From Tildeniella torsiva UHER 1998/13D (GTDB lineage: Bacteria > Cyanobacteriota > Cyanobacteriia > Phormidesmidales > Phormidesmidaceae), in the NCBI GenBank assembly GCA_019358835.1, contig JAHHIH010000012.1:62001-126000 (forward strand): a stretch of 64,000 nucleotides of DNA, read 5' to 3'. The translations under genes were made by a program, and so were the position numbers. A model generated the notes under the pieces. It searched no databases, was not told where the DNA came from, and saw nothing but the letters and a program-made list of their open reading frames with translations. Below are positions 44,228 through 52,659 of the stretch, piece by piece. Within the stretch, counting starts at the first letter, position 1; each line of letters begins with the position of its first letter.

Positions 44228-45277
44228 ATGGTGGATGAAATAGGCGTAGGGTTAATTGGCTCTGGCATGGCGGCGCGTATATTCCATGCGCCGGTTATTC
44301 AGGCCGTGCCTGCTTTGCGGCTCAAAAAGGTTGTAGCGCGTCACCGTGCCCCCTGGCTGGACGGCTATCCGGGGGTTGAGGTGGTGCCTGACGTGGCGGC
44401 CCTTTTGCAAGACGAGGCGATCGCCCTGGTCGTCATCGCGACCCCCAATAGCTCCCACTTCGACTTGGCCAGCCAGTCTCTACTCGCCAATCGGCACGTT
44501 GTGGTTGAAAAGCCGTTCACCACATCATCAGCCCAGGCCCAGCAGCTAATCGATCTGGCGCATGGGCAAAACAGGCTGATCAGCATCCACCACAATCGAC
44601 GGTGGGACGGCGATTTTCAGACCGTAAAGCGGCTGTTGAGCGGCAGTCTCCTGGGCCGCCTGGTCGAATACGAATCCCATTACGATCGCTTCAGAAATTT
44701 CCTGAGGCCCAACGCCTGGAAGGAATCGGACGGCGAGGGCAGCGGTATTCTCTTCGATCTCGGCTCTCACCTGATCGATCAGGCGCAGGTCTTGTTTGGT
44801 CTGCCGCAGCTGGTGACGGCTGACCTCAGAGTTCAGCGCGATTTCGCCAAGGCTGTCGATAATTTTGATCTGACCCTGCATTACGACGGGCTGAAGGTGA
44901 TTTTAAAAGGGGGAATGCTGGTGCGCGGGCGGGAACCCCGATTTGTGCTGCGCGGCACGGAGGGCTCCTTCGTCAAATACGGCATGGATCCGCAGGAGGA
45001 AGCGCTGAAGCGTGGACTCACCCCAGCGGAGCCTGGCTGGGGTGAAGAGCCGAAGGAGCTTTGGGGCACCCTCAACACGCACCTCGACGGGCTGAACCTA
45101 GAAGGGCAGGTGGAGACGCTGGCGGGCTGCTACCAGGCCTATTATCAGAACATCGCTGATGCGATCGCCGGACGCGCCGAACTAGAGGTTAAGCCCGAAG
45201 AAGCCCGAGACACCATCCGCATCATCGAGCTGGCGATGCAAAGCAACGAACAAAAACGCACACTTCCCCTGCCATAG
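44228..45277 (+). CDS. Gfo/Idh/MocA-family NAD(P)-dependent oxidoreductase
   Basis: 349 residues. The N-terminal Rossmann motif is GVGLIGSGMAARIFHAPV; the family lysine is in HVVVEKPFTTS; the C-terminal domain contains GSGILFDLGSHLIDQAQVLFG with the conserved histidine. It resembles the YdgJ/YvaA branch (HNRRWDGDFQTVKRLL). Members oxidise or reduce cyclic polyols, sugars or biliverdin-like compounds. The substrate is not predictable from sequence, and neighbours (ligase, phosphonate transporter) do not help. Confidence 0.88.
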   Translation: MVDEIGVGLIGSGMAARIFHAPVIQAVPALRLKKVVARHRAPWLDGYPGVEVVPDVAALLQDEAIALVVIATPNSSHFDLASQSLLANRHVVVEKPFTTSSAQAQQLIDLAHGQNRLISIHHNRRWDGDFQTVKRLLSGSLLGRLVEYESHYDRFRNFLRPNAWKESDGEGSGILFDLGSHLIDQAQVLFGLPQLVTADLRVQRDFAKAVDNFDLTLHYDGLKVILKGGMLVRGREPRFVLRGTEGSFVKYGMDPQEEALKRGLTPAEPGWGEEPKELWGTLNTHLDGLNLEGQVETLAGCYQAYYQNIADAIAGRAELEVKPEEARDTIRIIELAMQSNEQKRTLPLP

Positions 45278-45384
45278 GGGTGAGCATGAAAGGTTATTTC
45301 GTTCAACCAAAATCAGCTTGCTTGGGTTAGGCCGCCCATGGCATCGGTACCAGGTGGTGTAGTCGGAGGGTAATGGGTTTGGGC

Positions 45385-46119
45385 TTAGGGTTTGTAGATC
45401 ACATCTAGACCGGTCGCGCTCACCTGGCTGGTGGGGCGATCGAGCACTAATTTCCCCGCCTGAATGCCGAGGATGCGATCGCCATATTTCAGCGCCAGAT
45501 CGACCTGGTGCAGGTTGCACACCACGGTCAGCCCTTCGTTGCGACAGAGCGATCGCAGCAGCCCCAGGACCACGTGGGCGGTTTCAGGGTCCAGGCTAGC
45601 CACGGGTTCATCCGCCAAAATCAGGCTGGCTCGCTGGGTGAGGGCGCGGGCGATCGCCACCCGCTGCTGCTGGCCGCCCGAGAGCCGATCCGCCCGCTGA
45701 AAGGCCGCATCCAAGAGCTGCACCCGCTCCAGAGCTGCCATGCCCTCCCGCAGCAACTCCGGTGGAAACTGGTTGAGCCAACAGCGCCAAAGGGGCAGCT
45801 CCGGCAGACGTCCCCCCAGGCAGTTTTCCAGCGCGGTGCGGCGGCGCACCAGATTGAACTGCTGGGCAATGGTGGCGATTTGGGTGCGGGCCTGCCGCAG
45901 TTCACGGGCTGAGCAGGTGGTCAAGTTCTGGCCCTGAAAGTACACCTGACCTGCCGTCGGCTTAATCAGCTGAAGAATGCAGCGCATCAGCGTCGTTTTG
46001 CCCGCCCCGCTCGGCCCCAAAATGGCGGTGAAGGTGTGCGGCTCGATCTCAAAGCTAATGTCGTCGAGGGCGGTGCGGTTGCGGTCGTAAACCTTAGAAA
46101 GGTGTTCAATGCTCAGCAT
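45385..46119 (-). CDS. phnC: Phosphonate/phosphite-type ABC transporter ATPase
   Basis: 244 residues. Walker A GPSGAGKTT, ABC signature RLSGGQQQRVAIARA, Walker B SLILADEPVASLDP, and the switch histidine region LHQVDLAL are all intact. Sequence and context place it as PhnC, energising uptake of phosphonates or phosphite through PhnE. It is the last gene of a phnD-phnE-phnC operon; AGGATG precedes its ATG, 4 bp after the phnE stop. The ligand could be phosphonate, phosphite or related phosphate analogues. Confidence 0.9.
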   Translation of the reverse strand: MLSIEHLSKVYDRNRTALDDISFEIEPHTFTAILGPSGAGKTTLMRCILQLIKPTAGQVYFQGQNLTTCSARELRQARTQIATIAQQFNLVRRRTALENCLGGRLPELPLWRCWLNQFPPELLREGMAALERVQLLDAAFQRADRLSGGQQQRVAIARALTQRASLILADEPVASLDPETAHVVLGLLRSLCRNEGLTVVCNLHQVDLALKYGDRILGIQAGKLVLDRPTSQVSATGLDVIYKP

Positions 46120-46123
46120 GGTT

Positions 46124-46969
46124 TCATCCTAACCGCTGCCGCAGCCGGGCACTCAGGGCATCGATCAGCGTCACCATGGCCAAAATCAGCAGCAAAATCG
46201 TGCAGAGTCGAGGAAAATCCAGCAGCTTGAGGCTGACCAGCAGCTCGTAGCCAATGCCGCCCGCGCCGACAATGCCCAAAATCACTGACGATCGCACGTT
46301 GAACTCCCACAGATAGAGGCTGATGCCGATCAGGCCGGGCAGTGCCTCGGGCAGTACTGCAAAGGTAAAGGTGCGCATGCGATTGCACCCCGTCGCCTCT
46401 ACCGCTTCGATCGGCTCAGACGGCAGGGTCTCTAGCACCTCGGCGTAGAGCTTGGCCATCGACCCGGTGGTGTGCAGCGCCACCCCCAGCGCCCCAGCAA
46501 AGGGGCCAAGGCCCACAATCGAGACAAAGAACAGGGCAAAAATCGCCGTGTCAATGCCCCGCAGCAGGTTGAGCAAGCTCCGCAAGGGCAGTGATAGCAG
46601 CCTGAACGGGGTAACGTTGCGGGCCACAATTATAGCTAGGGGCAATGCCATAACCATAGCCGCGCCCGTCCCGACAATGGCGATCGCCAGCGTCTCCCAA
46701 ATTGCCCCAAAAAAGCTAGGTAGCTCTGAGAAATCGGGCGGAAACAGCCGCACCAGCCATTCGCCTAGCTGGGGCAGCCGCGACCAAAACTGCTGCAAAT
46801 CGACCTCAGCTCCGTGGGCACTGGCGATGACCACCGCCACCGCCAGCACCCCCCAAAAGCCCTGCTGGAGGATTCGCCAAACTCCACCCTGTCGCTGCCA
46901 CTCGCGCTGCAAGAGTGCATCGAAATCGGTGACCGGATGGCTACCGTTACTGGAGGGTGGCTCTATCAC
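46124..46969 (-). CDS. phnE: Phosphonate/phosphite-type ABC transporter permease
   Basis: 281 residues with about six membrane helices. The cytoplasmic coupling segment reads VEATGCNRMRTFTFAVLPEALPGLIGISLY, the EAA-loop of binding-protein-dependent permeases; LLNLLRGIDTAIFALFFVSIVGLGPFAG matches PhnE. The start is a GTG that overlaps the phnD stop (GTGA), showing tight coupling. N-terminal residues 1-35 are hydrophilic and cytoplasmic. Confidence 0.9.
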   Translation of the reverse strand: MIEPPSSNGSHPVTDFDALLQREWQRQGGVWRILQQGFWGVLAVAVVIASAHGAEVDLQQFWSRLPQLGEWLVRLFPPDFSELPSFFGAIWETLAIAIVGTGAAMVMALPLAIIVARNVTPFRLLSLPLRSLLNLLRGIDTAIFALFFVSIVGLGPFAGALGVALHTTGSMAKLYAEVLETLPSEPIEAVEATGCNRMRTFTFAVLPEALPGLIGISLYLWEFNVRSSVILGIVGAGGIGYELLVSLKLLDFPRLCTILLLILAMVTLIDALSARLRQRLG

Positions 46970-47895
46970 TCCAACTTGCCGACAGATTTGCCAGCCGTCT
47001 CAATTGGGCTGTAGTTGCTGCCGTCGGAGACCTCAAAGCCGGTGTAGTTTTTGGGCAACAGGGTTTGGGTCTGCTCTGAGGTGAGGTTGACCAGGGCATC
47101 TTGCAGCCTGGTTTTCAGTTCGGCGGGGAAGTCGCCCCGCACGACGATCGGGTCATTGGGCAGGGGCTCTGACTGCCAGATAATCTTGAGCTGGCTTTTG
47201 TCGATTTTGCCCTGGTCGGTCAGCACGTCGAGGTTGCGATCGTAGTCAGAGGCAATGTCGGTCTGATCGCTCAGCACCGCGATCGCCTGGGCAGCGTGGC
47301 TGGCCCCTTCGCTGTAGTCAAACACCGCTTCGGGGTCTAGCCCCCGCCGCTTAAACTCCGCTTGAGGAATCAGCCAGCCCGAGGTTGACCCCACATCCGC
47401 CAGGCTGAGCTTGAGCTTCTGCCCCTGCTGACTGAGAGCGATCGCCTCATCCAGCGTGTCAAAGGGCGCGTCGGCTTTGGCCATCAGCACCGAGTAGTAG
47501 GTCGGTTTATCTTTGTATTTAACGGTGGCGATCGCCTCCAGGGCTGGTTCGTTGTGGTGGGCCAGCACATAGCCCCAGGGGCCTAACCAGGCGACATCCA
47601 GCGTGCCCGATCGCAGCGCTTCAGAAATGCCAATCCAATCGTCGGCCACGGTCACATCGGCGGGCAGATCTAGCTGCTGGGCCACTGCCTCAAACAGCGG
47701 CTCAAACTGCTTGCGGTTCTCGTTGGGGGTGGGGAAGTAAGGCCCAACGCCAAACTTGAGTTCCGTCAGCGCCTTAGGGGCCGAATCCGCAGCCGTTTGG
47801 TTGCTAGACTGGGGCGCGCAGGCCACGACAACGACCAAAGCCACCAATCCAGCCAGCCAAGCGCTCAGCCAGCCTTTGAGGCGAAATCTATTCAT
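46966..47895 (-). CDS. phnD: Phosphate-analogue (phosphonate/phosphite) substrate-binding lipoprotein
   Basis: 309 residues. The N-terminus WLAGLVALVVVVAC is a lipoprotein signal with lipobox VVAC, followed by a Ser/Gln/Asn linker. The mature domain fits the PhnD/PtxB family: LKFGVGPYFPTPNENRKQFEPLF, DVAWLGPWGYVLAH and SGWLIPQAEFKRRG. It captures the ligand in the periplasm for PhnE and PhnC. It is the first gene of the operon; 245 bp upstream, including a strong hairpin (48046-48087), separate it from the CphA2-like gene. The ligand is not determined. Confidence 0.9.
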   Translation of the reverse strand: MNRFRLKGWLSAWLAGLVALVVVVACAPQSSNQTAADSAPKALTELKFGVGPYFPTPNENRKQFEPLFEAVAQQLDLPADVTVADDWIGISEALRSGTLDVAWLGPWGYVLAHHNEPALEAIATVKYKDKPTYYSVLMAKADAPFDTLDEAIALSQQGQKLKLSLADVGSTSGWLIPQAEFKRRGLDPEAVFDYSEGASHAAQAIAVLSDQTDIASDYDRNLDVLTDQGKIDKSQLKIIWQSEPLPNDPIVVRGDFPAELKTRLQDALVNLTSEQTQTLLPKNYTGFEVSDGSNYSPIETAGKSVGKLE

Positions 47896-48045
47896 ACACG
47901 TCTTTGACTCTTTTAAAGAATTTTTGCTTGCAGAGATTATTAAATCGCATCGTGACTGCTCTTAATAAAAAGAAAATCAGCAGCCCAGATTGAACCCTTA
48001 GCCTACGCCTAACCGAGCGCCTGGAAGCAGAACATACTGTATCGT

Positions 48046-48087
48046 CCTGCCTCCCCCTCTCCCATTTTTGGGAGAGGGGGAGGCAGG
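48046..48087. terminator. Perfect 19-bp hairpin, probable terminator of the CphA2-like gene
   Basis: CCTGCCTCCCCCTCTCCCA and its exact complement flank a TTTT loop. It lies between the stop of the minus-strand CphA2-like gene and the phnD start. The CCCTCTCCCA core is shared with 34783-34808. No long U-tract follows, so it may be a repeat element used as a terminator. Confidence 0.6.
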
Positions 48088-48139
48088 GGGTGAGGGCAAA
48101 GGGGCATGGCAAATGGACAGTTATTTCCATGTCGCACTC

Positions 48140-50077
48140 TTAGGCCAAGATTGTCCCCATCTCCTTGAGATAGACGCGGCTAAAGGGTTCGCTTCCGCCC
48201 AAACGGTACTGCTCAATTAGCCCCTGGCGACGAATTGAGACATTGCTGCCCTCGCGCACCACCACCGTCGAATGGGGAAAGACATCGCGGGTGAGCAGGG
48301 TTTCCGTTTCGGTGGGGTTGTCTAAGACGACCATGTCGCTGCCCGAGTAGAACATGCCGTCCTGCTCAAAGATTTCGCCGCGATATTCGGCAATCAACAG
48401 GTCGAGTCTGGGGTTGCGCAGCAGGTTGCTCACATTGATGTTGTAGTTTGCACTCAACACCTTCTCAGAACGGTTGATCAGCACCCCCTCCCGACATACC
48501 GCCCCGATCACCCAGTTGGGGTACTGCAACAGCAGATGGTCGATCAGCTCCTGCAAATCGCCCATTGACACCCGATTAAACGTCAGGATGGGAATGCGGG
48601 GGCTGGTTTCGGCGGGGAAGAAGGTTTCTAGGATAGGAGAGGTGACATCGACGCGATCGCCCACCGACGGGTTGAGGTGCATCGAAATCCCCGGTGCCGA
48701 GTTGATTTCCAGAATGCCAAAATTGCCGTCCTTCCACGATCGTGACAGGTCGCGGGTAATTGCATCGATGCCCAGACAGGTCAGCCGAAAGTGTTGCGCA
48801 ATATCCTGGGCCAAAATCACATTGTCGGGGTGAATGGTGGACGTGGCGTCAATGCTGACCCCCCCGGCAGATAGGTTGGCCACCTTGCGCAGGTAGACAA
48901 TTTGGCCCGCCTCTAGCACGCTCTCTAGGGTGAACCCCTGCTGAGCCAGGTACACCTCCATGGCATTGTCGGCTTTGATCTTGCCCAGGGGGGACATGGG
49001 GGTGTCGCTGCGGGCGGCGGCTCGGTTCGCCTCGCGAATCAGGTCGCTGACGGTCGATTGGCCATCCCCCGTGACCGAGGCGGGTTTGCGCTCCATGGCC
49101 GCCACAAATCGACCGTTGACGCACAAAATTCGAAAGTCGGAACCCGCGATACTCGTTTCGACAATCACCTCCACCGGCTGGTCGCCAGGGATAGCCTCAA
49201 CGGCGCGATCGAAGGCGGCTTTTAGCTCTTCACTGTCGCCCACGTCGGCGGTGACCCCTTCCCCCTTATGCCCCGACACCGGCTTCACCGCAATCGGATA
49301 GCCGATGCGATCGGCAGCGGCCAGGGCCTCGCTACGAGTCGTCACAATCTCTCCGCTGGGCACCGGAAACCCCAGGGTGCTGAGAAAGGCTTTGCAGTCG
49401 TCTTTGCGGGTGGTGAAATCTGAGTCTAGATGGCTGTCGGTATCAAAGGTGGTGGCGACGCCGCGCACCAGCTTTTTGCCGTAGCCGTACTGCATTAAGC
49501 CCTCATCCCACAGATAAAACGCGGGGATGCTCTTTTCGTGGGCGGTGCGCAGCAGCGCATACACGGTAGGGCCGCCGTAAACCGACTGCCGAAACAGCCG
49601 CTGAAAGACCTCAATTTGATCTTCAATATAAAAGTGATGGCCCTGGGTAATCGCCTCAAACCAATCCCACACGGCGTAGACGACGGATCGCGTCGTGCGG
49701 CCGTGCAGAGCTTCAATGGCCAGGCGGCAGCGACTGCCCGGATGGGTCACGCTCCACTGGTGCAGGTGCAGCCCAATATCGAGCTGGTTGACCTCGGCCG
49801 CCACCTGGGCAAAGAGATGGGCGTAGGAGTCGTAGGTGCGATCGCCGAGGTGAGGGTAGCGATCGCCCACCGCTTCGATATAGGCCTCAATCGGCAACGG
49901 GTCGCTGTTTCCGGTAAGGGCGAAGTCAAAAACGAAGGCCGCCGTGTTCAGATAAGGGTTGCTGCCCTCACAGAACCGACTGTTATAGATATCAAACGCA
50001 TCGGTTTGACGAGCGTTCACGCGAGATACCGGAAGTTGATCGAGAATCACTTTCTCCTCCAAGGCAAATACCTTCAT
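48140..50077 (-). CDS. cphA2: CphA2-like cyanophycin synthetase (P-loop-less, truncated Mur-ligase region)
   Basis: 645 residues. The N-terminal domain is followed by an ATP-grasp domain (about 225-480) with YPIAVKPVSGHKGEGVTADV, DFRILCVNGRFVAAMERKPASVTGDG and GILEINSAPGISMH. The region after RIPILTF aligns by eye with the start of the Mur-ligase domain of CphA. However, the GTNGKTT P-loop is replaced by NRVSMGDLQ, and the protein ends about 200 residues earlier than the roughly 870-residue CphA. This is the pattern of CphA2, which polymerises beta-aspartyl-arginine dipeptides with one ATP site. No cphA1 or cphB is in the window. A distinct amino-acid ligase is the alternative. Confidence 0.75.
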   Translation of the reverse strand: MKVFALEEKVILDQLPVSRVNARQTDAFDIYNSRFCEGSNPYLNTAAFVFDFALTGNSDPLPIEAYIEAVGDRYPHLGDRTYDSYAHLFAQVAAEVNQLDIGLHLHQWSVTHPGSRCRLAIEALHGRTTRSVVYAVWDWFEAITQGHHFYIEDQIEVFQRLFRQSVYGGPTVYALLRTAHEKSIPAFYLWDEGLMQYGYGKKLVRGVATTFDTDSHLDSDFTTRKDDCKAFLSTLGFPVPSGEIVTTRSEALAAADRIGYPIAVKPVSGHKGEGVTADVGDSEELKAAFDRAVEAIPGDQPVEVIVETSIAGSDFRILCVNGRFVAAMERKPASVTGDGQSTVSDLIREANRAAARSDTPMSPLGKIKADNAMEVYLAQQGFTLESVLEAGQIVYLRKVANLSAGGVSIDATSTIHPDNVILAQDIAQHFRLTCLGIDAITRDLSRSWKDGNFGILEINSAPGISMHLNPSVGDRVDVTSPILETFFPAETSPRIPILTFNRVSMGDLQELIDHLLLQYPNWVIGAVCREGVLINRSEKVLSANYNINVSNLLRNPRLDLLIAEYRGEIFEQDGMFYSGSDMVVLDNPTETETLLTRDVFPHSTVVVREGSNVSIRRQGLIEQYRLGGSEPFSRVYLKEMGTILA

Positions 50078-50321
50078 CCTAGGCAGAGCCCGCGCGCGCT
50101 TTCATGTACCCCAGGCATGAGAAACACCTAGACGTTAGATACATTGCAACGTCAATTTGAGATATTGCGGTGTGCAACTGGCAATTTGCCCTGTGAGGGC
50201 AATACCCTGCGGGGCCAGTCTGTTGGATTGCCGCTTTGGGTTATGGGGCCAAGTTGCGGGGCAGTGGGATTGGCTTTGGCGATCGCCCGCCACCACCAGC
50301 GATACGGCACGCTAGGCGAGC

Positions 50322-50360
50322 AAAACTGTAGGAGCAAATATCATCTACTCCTACAGTTTT
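50322..50360. terminator. Hairpin terminator downstream of the alcohol dehydrogenase
   Basis: AAAACTGTAGGAG and its exact complement CTCCTACAGTTTT form 13-bp arms around a 13-nt loop, 39 bp after the minus-strand gene's stop. On that strand the stem ends in TTTT, consistent with Rho-independent termination. Confidence 0.7.
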
Positions 50361-50398
50361 ACGTCTGCAAAATCGAAGCTGTGCGATCGAATTTGCGA

Positions 50399-51454
50399 TC
50401 AGTCCTGCAGCGAAGCCATATCGATCACAAAGCGATACTTCACATCGCTTTTCTGCATACGTCCGTAGGCTTCATTGATATCCTGAATCTTGATCACTTC
50501 CACATCTGACGTGATGCCCTGTTCACCGCAAAAATCGAGCATTTCCTGAGTTTCGGCAATGCCGCCGATGAGCGACCCAGCCACCGATTTACGCCCCATA
50601 ATCAGCGGCACCGTATTCAAGGTTGGCATTAAATTTCCTAGGAACCCGACCAGCACCACCGTGCCGTCCAGCGACAGCGTGGGCAGATAGGGGTTGAGAT
50701 CATGCTCGATCGGTACGGTATCGATAATCAGTTCAAACTGCCCCTTCACGGCGTCCATCTGGGCGTCATCGGTCGAGATCACAATGTGATCTGCCCCCAA
50801 ACGGCGGGCATCGTCTTCTTTACCGGGGGAGCGAGTAAACAGCGTGACATCTGCGCCTAGGCCCTTGGCCAGTTTCAGTGCCATGTGCCCCAAACCGCCC
50901 AGGCCGACAACCGCCACCCGGCTGCCCTCGCCCACTTGCCAGTGACGCAGGGGTGACCAGGTGGTAATTCCGGCGCACAGCAGCGGTGCGGCCCCTTTGA
51001 GGTCGAGCCCGGCAGGAATTTTCAGCACAAATTTATCCGACACGACGATTTTCTCGGAATAACCGCCGAAGGTGGGGGTTTGATCCTGGCGGTCTTTACC
51101 GTCGTAGGTAAAGGTGGGAAATTCCTCGCAATATTGCTCCAAGCCTTTTCCGCAGGGCGCACAGTGTTGGCAAGAATCGACCATACAGCCGACACCAACT
51201 TGATCGCCGGGTTTAAAGCGCGTCACCTCTGCCCCAACGCTGGTTACACGACCAATAACCTCGTGGCCGGGTACAACCGGGTAGGTCGTTCCTCCCCAGT
51301 CATTGCGGGCCGTATGTAAATCGGAGTGGCAGACGCCACAGTAGAGGATCTCGATCTCGACATCGTTAGGACGCGGATCGCGGCGCGTAAAGCGATAGGG
51401 GGCCAAATCATCGGTAGCAGACTTTGCAGCGTAGCCAAGTACATTCGAGGTCAT
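50399..51454 (-). CDS. Zinc-dependent NAD(P)H alcohol dehydrogenase/aldehyde reductase (YahK/CAD type)
   Basis: 351 residues. GroES-like domain with the zinc motifs CGVCHSDLHTARND (catalytic Cys) and GHEVIGRV (His-Glu), the structural-zinc lobe CQHCAPCGKGLEQYC, and the Rossmann motif GLGGLGHMALKLAK. GHMAL and SLIGGIAET are typical of the cinnamyl-alcohol-dehydrogenase/YahK group, NADPH-dependent broad aldehyde reductases. The frame extends upstream to 51643 through a dispersed repeat, but the conserved protein begins at MTSNVLGYAA. It lies downstream of SDR and hydrolase genes and probably belongs to the AraC-controlled set. Confidence 0.9.
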   Translation of the reverse strand: MTSNVLGYAAKSATDDLAPYRFTRRDPRPNDVEIEILYCGVCHSDLHTARNDWGGTTYPVVPGHEVIGRVTSVGAEVTRFKPGDQVGVGCMVDSCQHCAPCGKGLEQYCEEFPTFTYDGKDRQDQTPTFGGYSEKIVVSDKFVLKIPAGLDLKGAAPLLCAGITTWSPLRHWQVGEGSRVAVVGLGGLGHMALKLAKGLGADVTLFTRSPGKEDDARRLGADHIVISTDDAQMDAVKGQFELIIDTVPIEHDLNPYLPTLSLDGTVVLVGFLGNLMPTLNTVPLIMGRKSVAGSLIGGIAETQEMLDFCGEQGITSDVEVIKIQDINEAYGRMQKSDVKYRFVIDMASLQD

Positions 51455-51556
51455 GGGTTCGTCTCTATGGGTGATTGCGCAGTGATGGGGCTGCTCTACT
51501 TTTAATACGGCATTAGGCGGTTGTAGGAATGCATCTAAGGAACCATTTTCGCCATT

Positions 51557-51661
51557 TGTAGCTGTGGCTAGTTTGGTTGAGACGTTTCCCGTCTCAGCGT
51601 TTGAAGGTTTAAATGTTTGAAGGTTTTCTGACTGTATTAACAAAGCGGCTGTAGCTATAGC
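51557..51661. repeat. Dispersed repeat, copy B
   Basis: Shares the blocks listed for 4565-4647 (GTAGCTGTGGCTAG, TTGGTTGAGAC, TTTCCC, CTGACT, GCTATAG) and is about 20 bp longer in the middle. It lies in the leader region of the alcohol dehydrogenase gene. Confidence 0.55.
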
Positions 51662-51853
51662 GATGGTTATGGGCTCCCGCGTTTCGGGATGGCGAGCCCC
51701 GCACCGCGATCTTGGCGGTGGTGGCGATCGCCCCGGTGTTTTCCTTCAGGCGATGCAGCTCTGTAGCGCTTGGAGTCGGCACAATCTAGGTTTGGGCCAG
51801 CAGCTAGGCGATCGCGCTCTGCGTTTATAGCTGGAGCGTATTGGCGACGAATA

Positions 51854-52627
51854 TCACTGCACCGTTTGACCGCCATCGATTACCATGGCGTGGCCGATCA
51901 TGAAAGCAGCCGCGTCTGAGCACAGCCAGATGACAGCCGCAGCGATCTCCTCAGGCTTGCCCATCCGTCCGACCGGCTCTTCTGAAATCACCTTTGCGCG
52001 CCCTTCGTCTGTGTCGCCAGTGAAGCGGCCCATCATTGGGGTGTCGATGTAGCCAGGGCAAACGGCATTAACGCGGATGTTCTGTGCGGCGTAGTCGAGA
52101 GCCGCTGCTTTGGTCAGTCCGATCACGCCATGCTTCGCGGCGGTGTACGCGGGGCTGCCCTTGATGCCGATGATGCCCGCACCGGAGGAAGTGTTGACGA
52201 TCGCACCGCCCTGCTTGAGGATCAGCGGAATCTCGTGCTTCATGCACAGAAAAACGCCGCGCAGGTCAATGTCGATAATCCGGTTCCACTCTTCCTCGTC
52301 GTACTCCGCTGTTGGGGCGGCCTTCTTCGGCTCAATGCCTGCGTTGTTAAAAGCTAAGTCCAGTCGCCCGAAAGCCTCAACGGTCTTGTCCAGAGCCGCC
52401 TTCACGTCCTCGGTTCGCGTCACATCGCACTGGACGGCGATCGCTCGCCCGCCCAATTCTTCGATCATGCGGGCCGTTGCTTGATTGCCTGGTTCTGAAA
52501 CATCAGCAACCCCCACGTTAGCTCCCTCGCGGGCAAACGCCAGTGCCGTAGCTCGACCAATGCCGCTGGCGGCTCCGGTCACGAAAGCGACTTTACCGAC
52601 AAAGTTTCCATTTGATTGTGTTGGCAT
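51854..52627 (-). CDS. SDR-family oxidoreductase
   Basis: 257 residues. Classical short-chain dehydrogenase: TGAASGIG cofactor motif, NNAG in LAFNNAGIE, catalytic serine in VNTSSGAG, YTAAKHG (Tyr-x-x-x-Lys), and VNAVCPGYIDTPM. A GGAGAAAAT Shine-Dalgarno precedes the ATG at 52627, deciding it over an upstream ATG. The gene lies 32 bp downstream of the alpha/beta hydrolase stop. Substrate unknown; the NADPH-versus-NADH preference was not judged. Confidence 0.92.
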   Translation of the reverse strand: MPTQSNGNFVGKVAFVTGAASGIGRATALAFAREGANVGVADVSEPGNQATARMIEELGGRAIAVQCDVTRTEDVKAALDKTVEAFGRLDLAFNNAGIEPKKAAPTAEYDEEEWNRIIDIDLRGVFLCMKHEIPLILKQGGAIVNTSSGAGIIGIKGSPAYTAAKHGVIGLTKAAALDYAAQNIRVNAVCPGYIDTPMMGRFTGDTDEGRAKVISEEPVGRMGKPEEIAAAVIWLCSDAAAFMIGHAMVIDGGQTVQ

Positions 52628-52659
52628 ATTTTCTCCTATGGCGCTTACCAGTTGTGCGC

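Noticed and set aside
51667-51876. 69-codon minus-strand frame between SDR and alcohol dehydrogenase
   Set aside because: Charged, low-similarity sequence overlapping the SDR 3' end; it could be a decayed remnant, but nothing identifies it.
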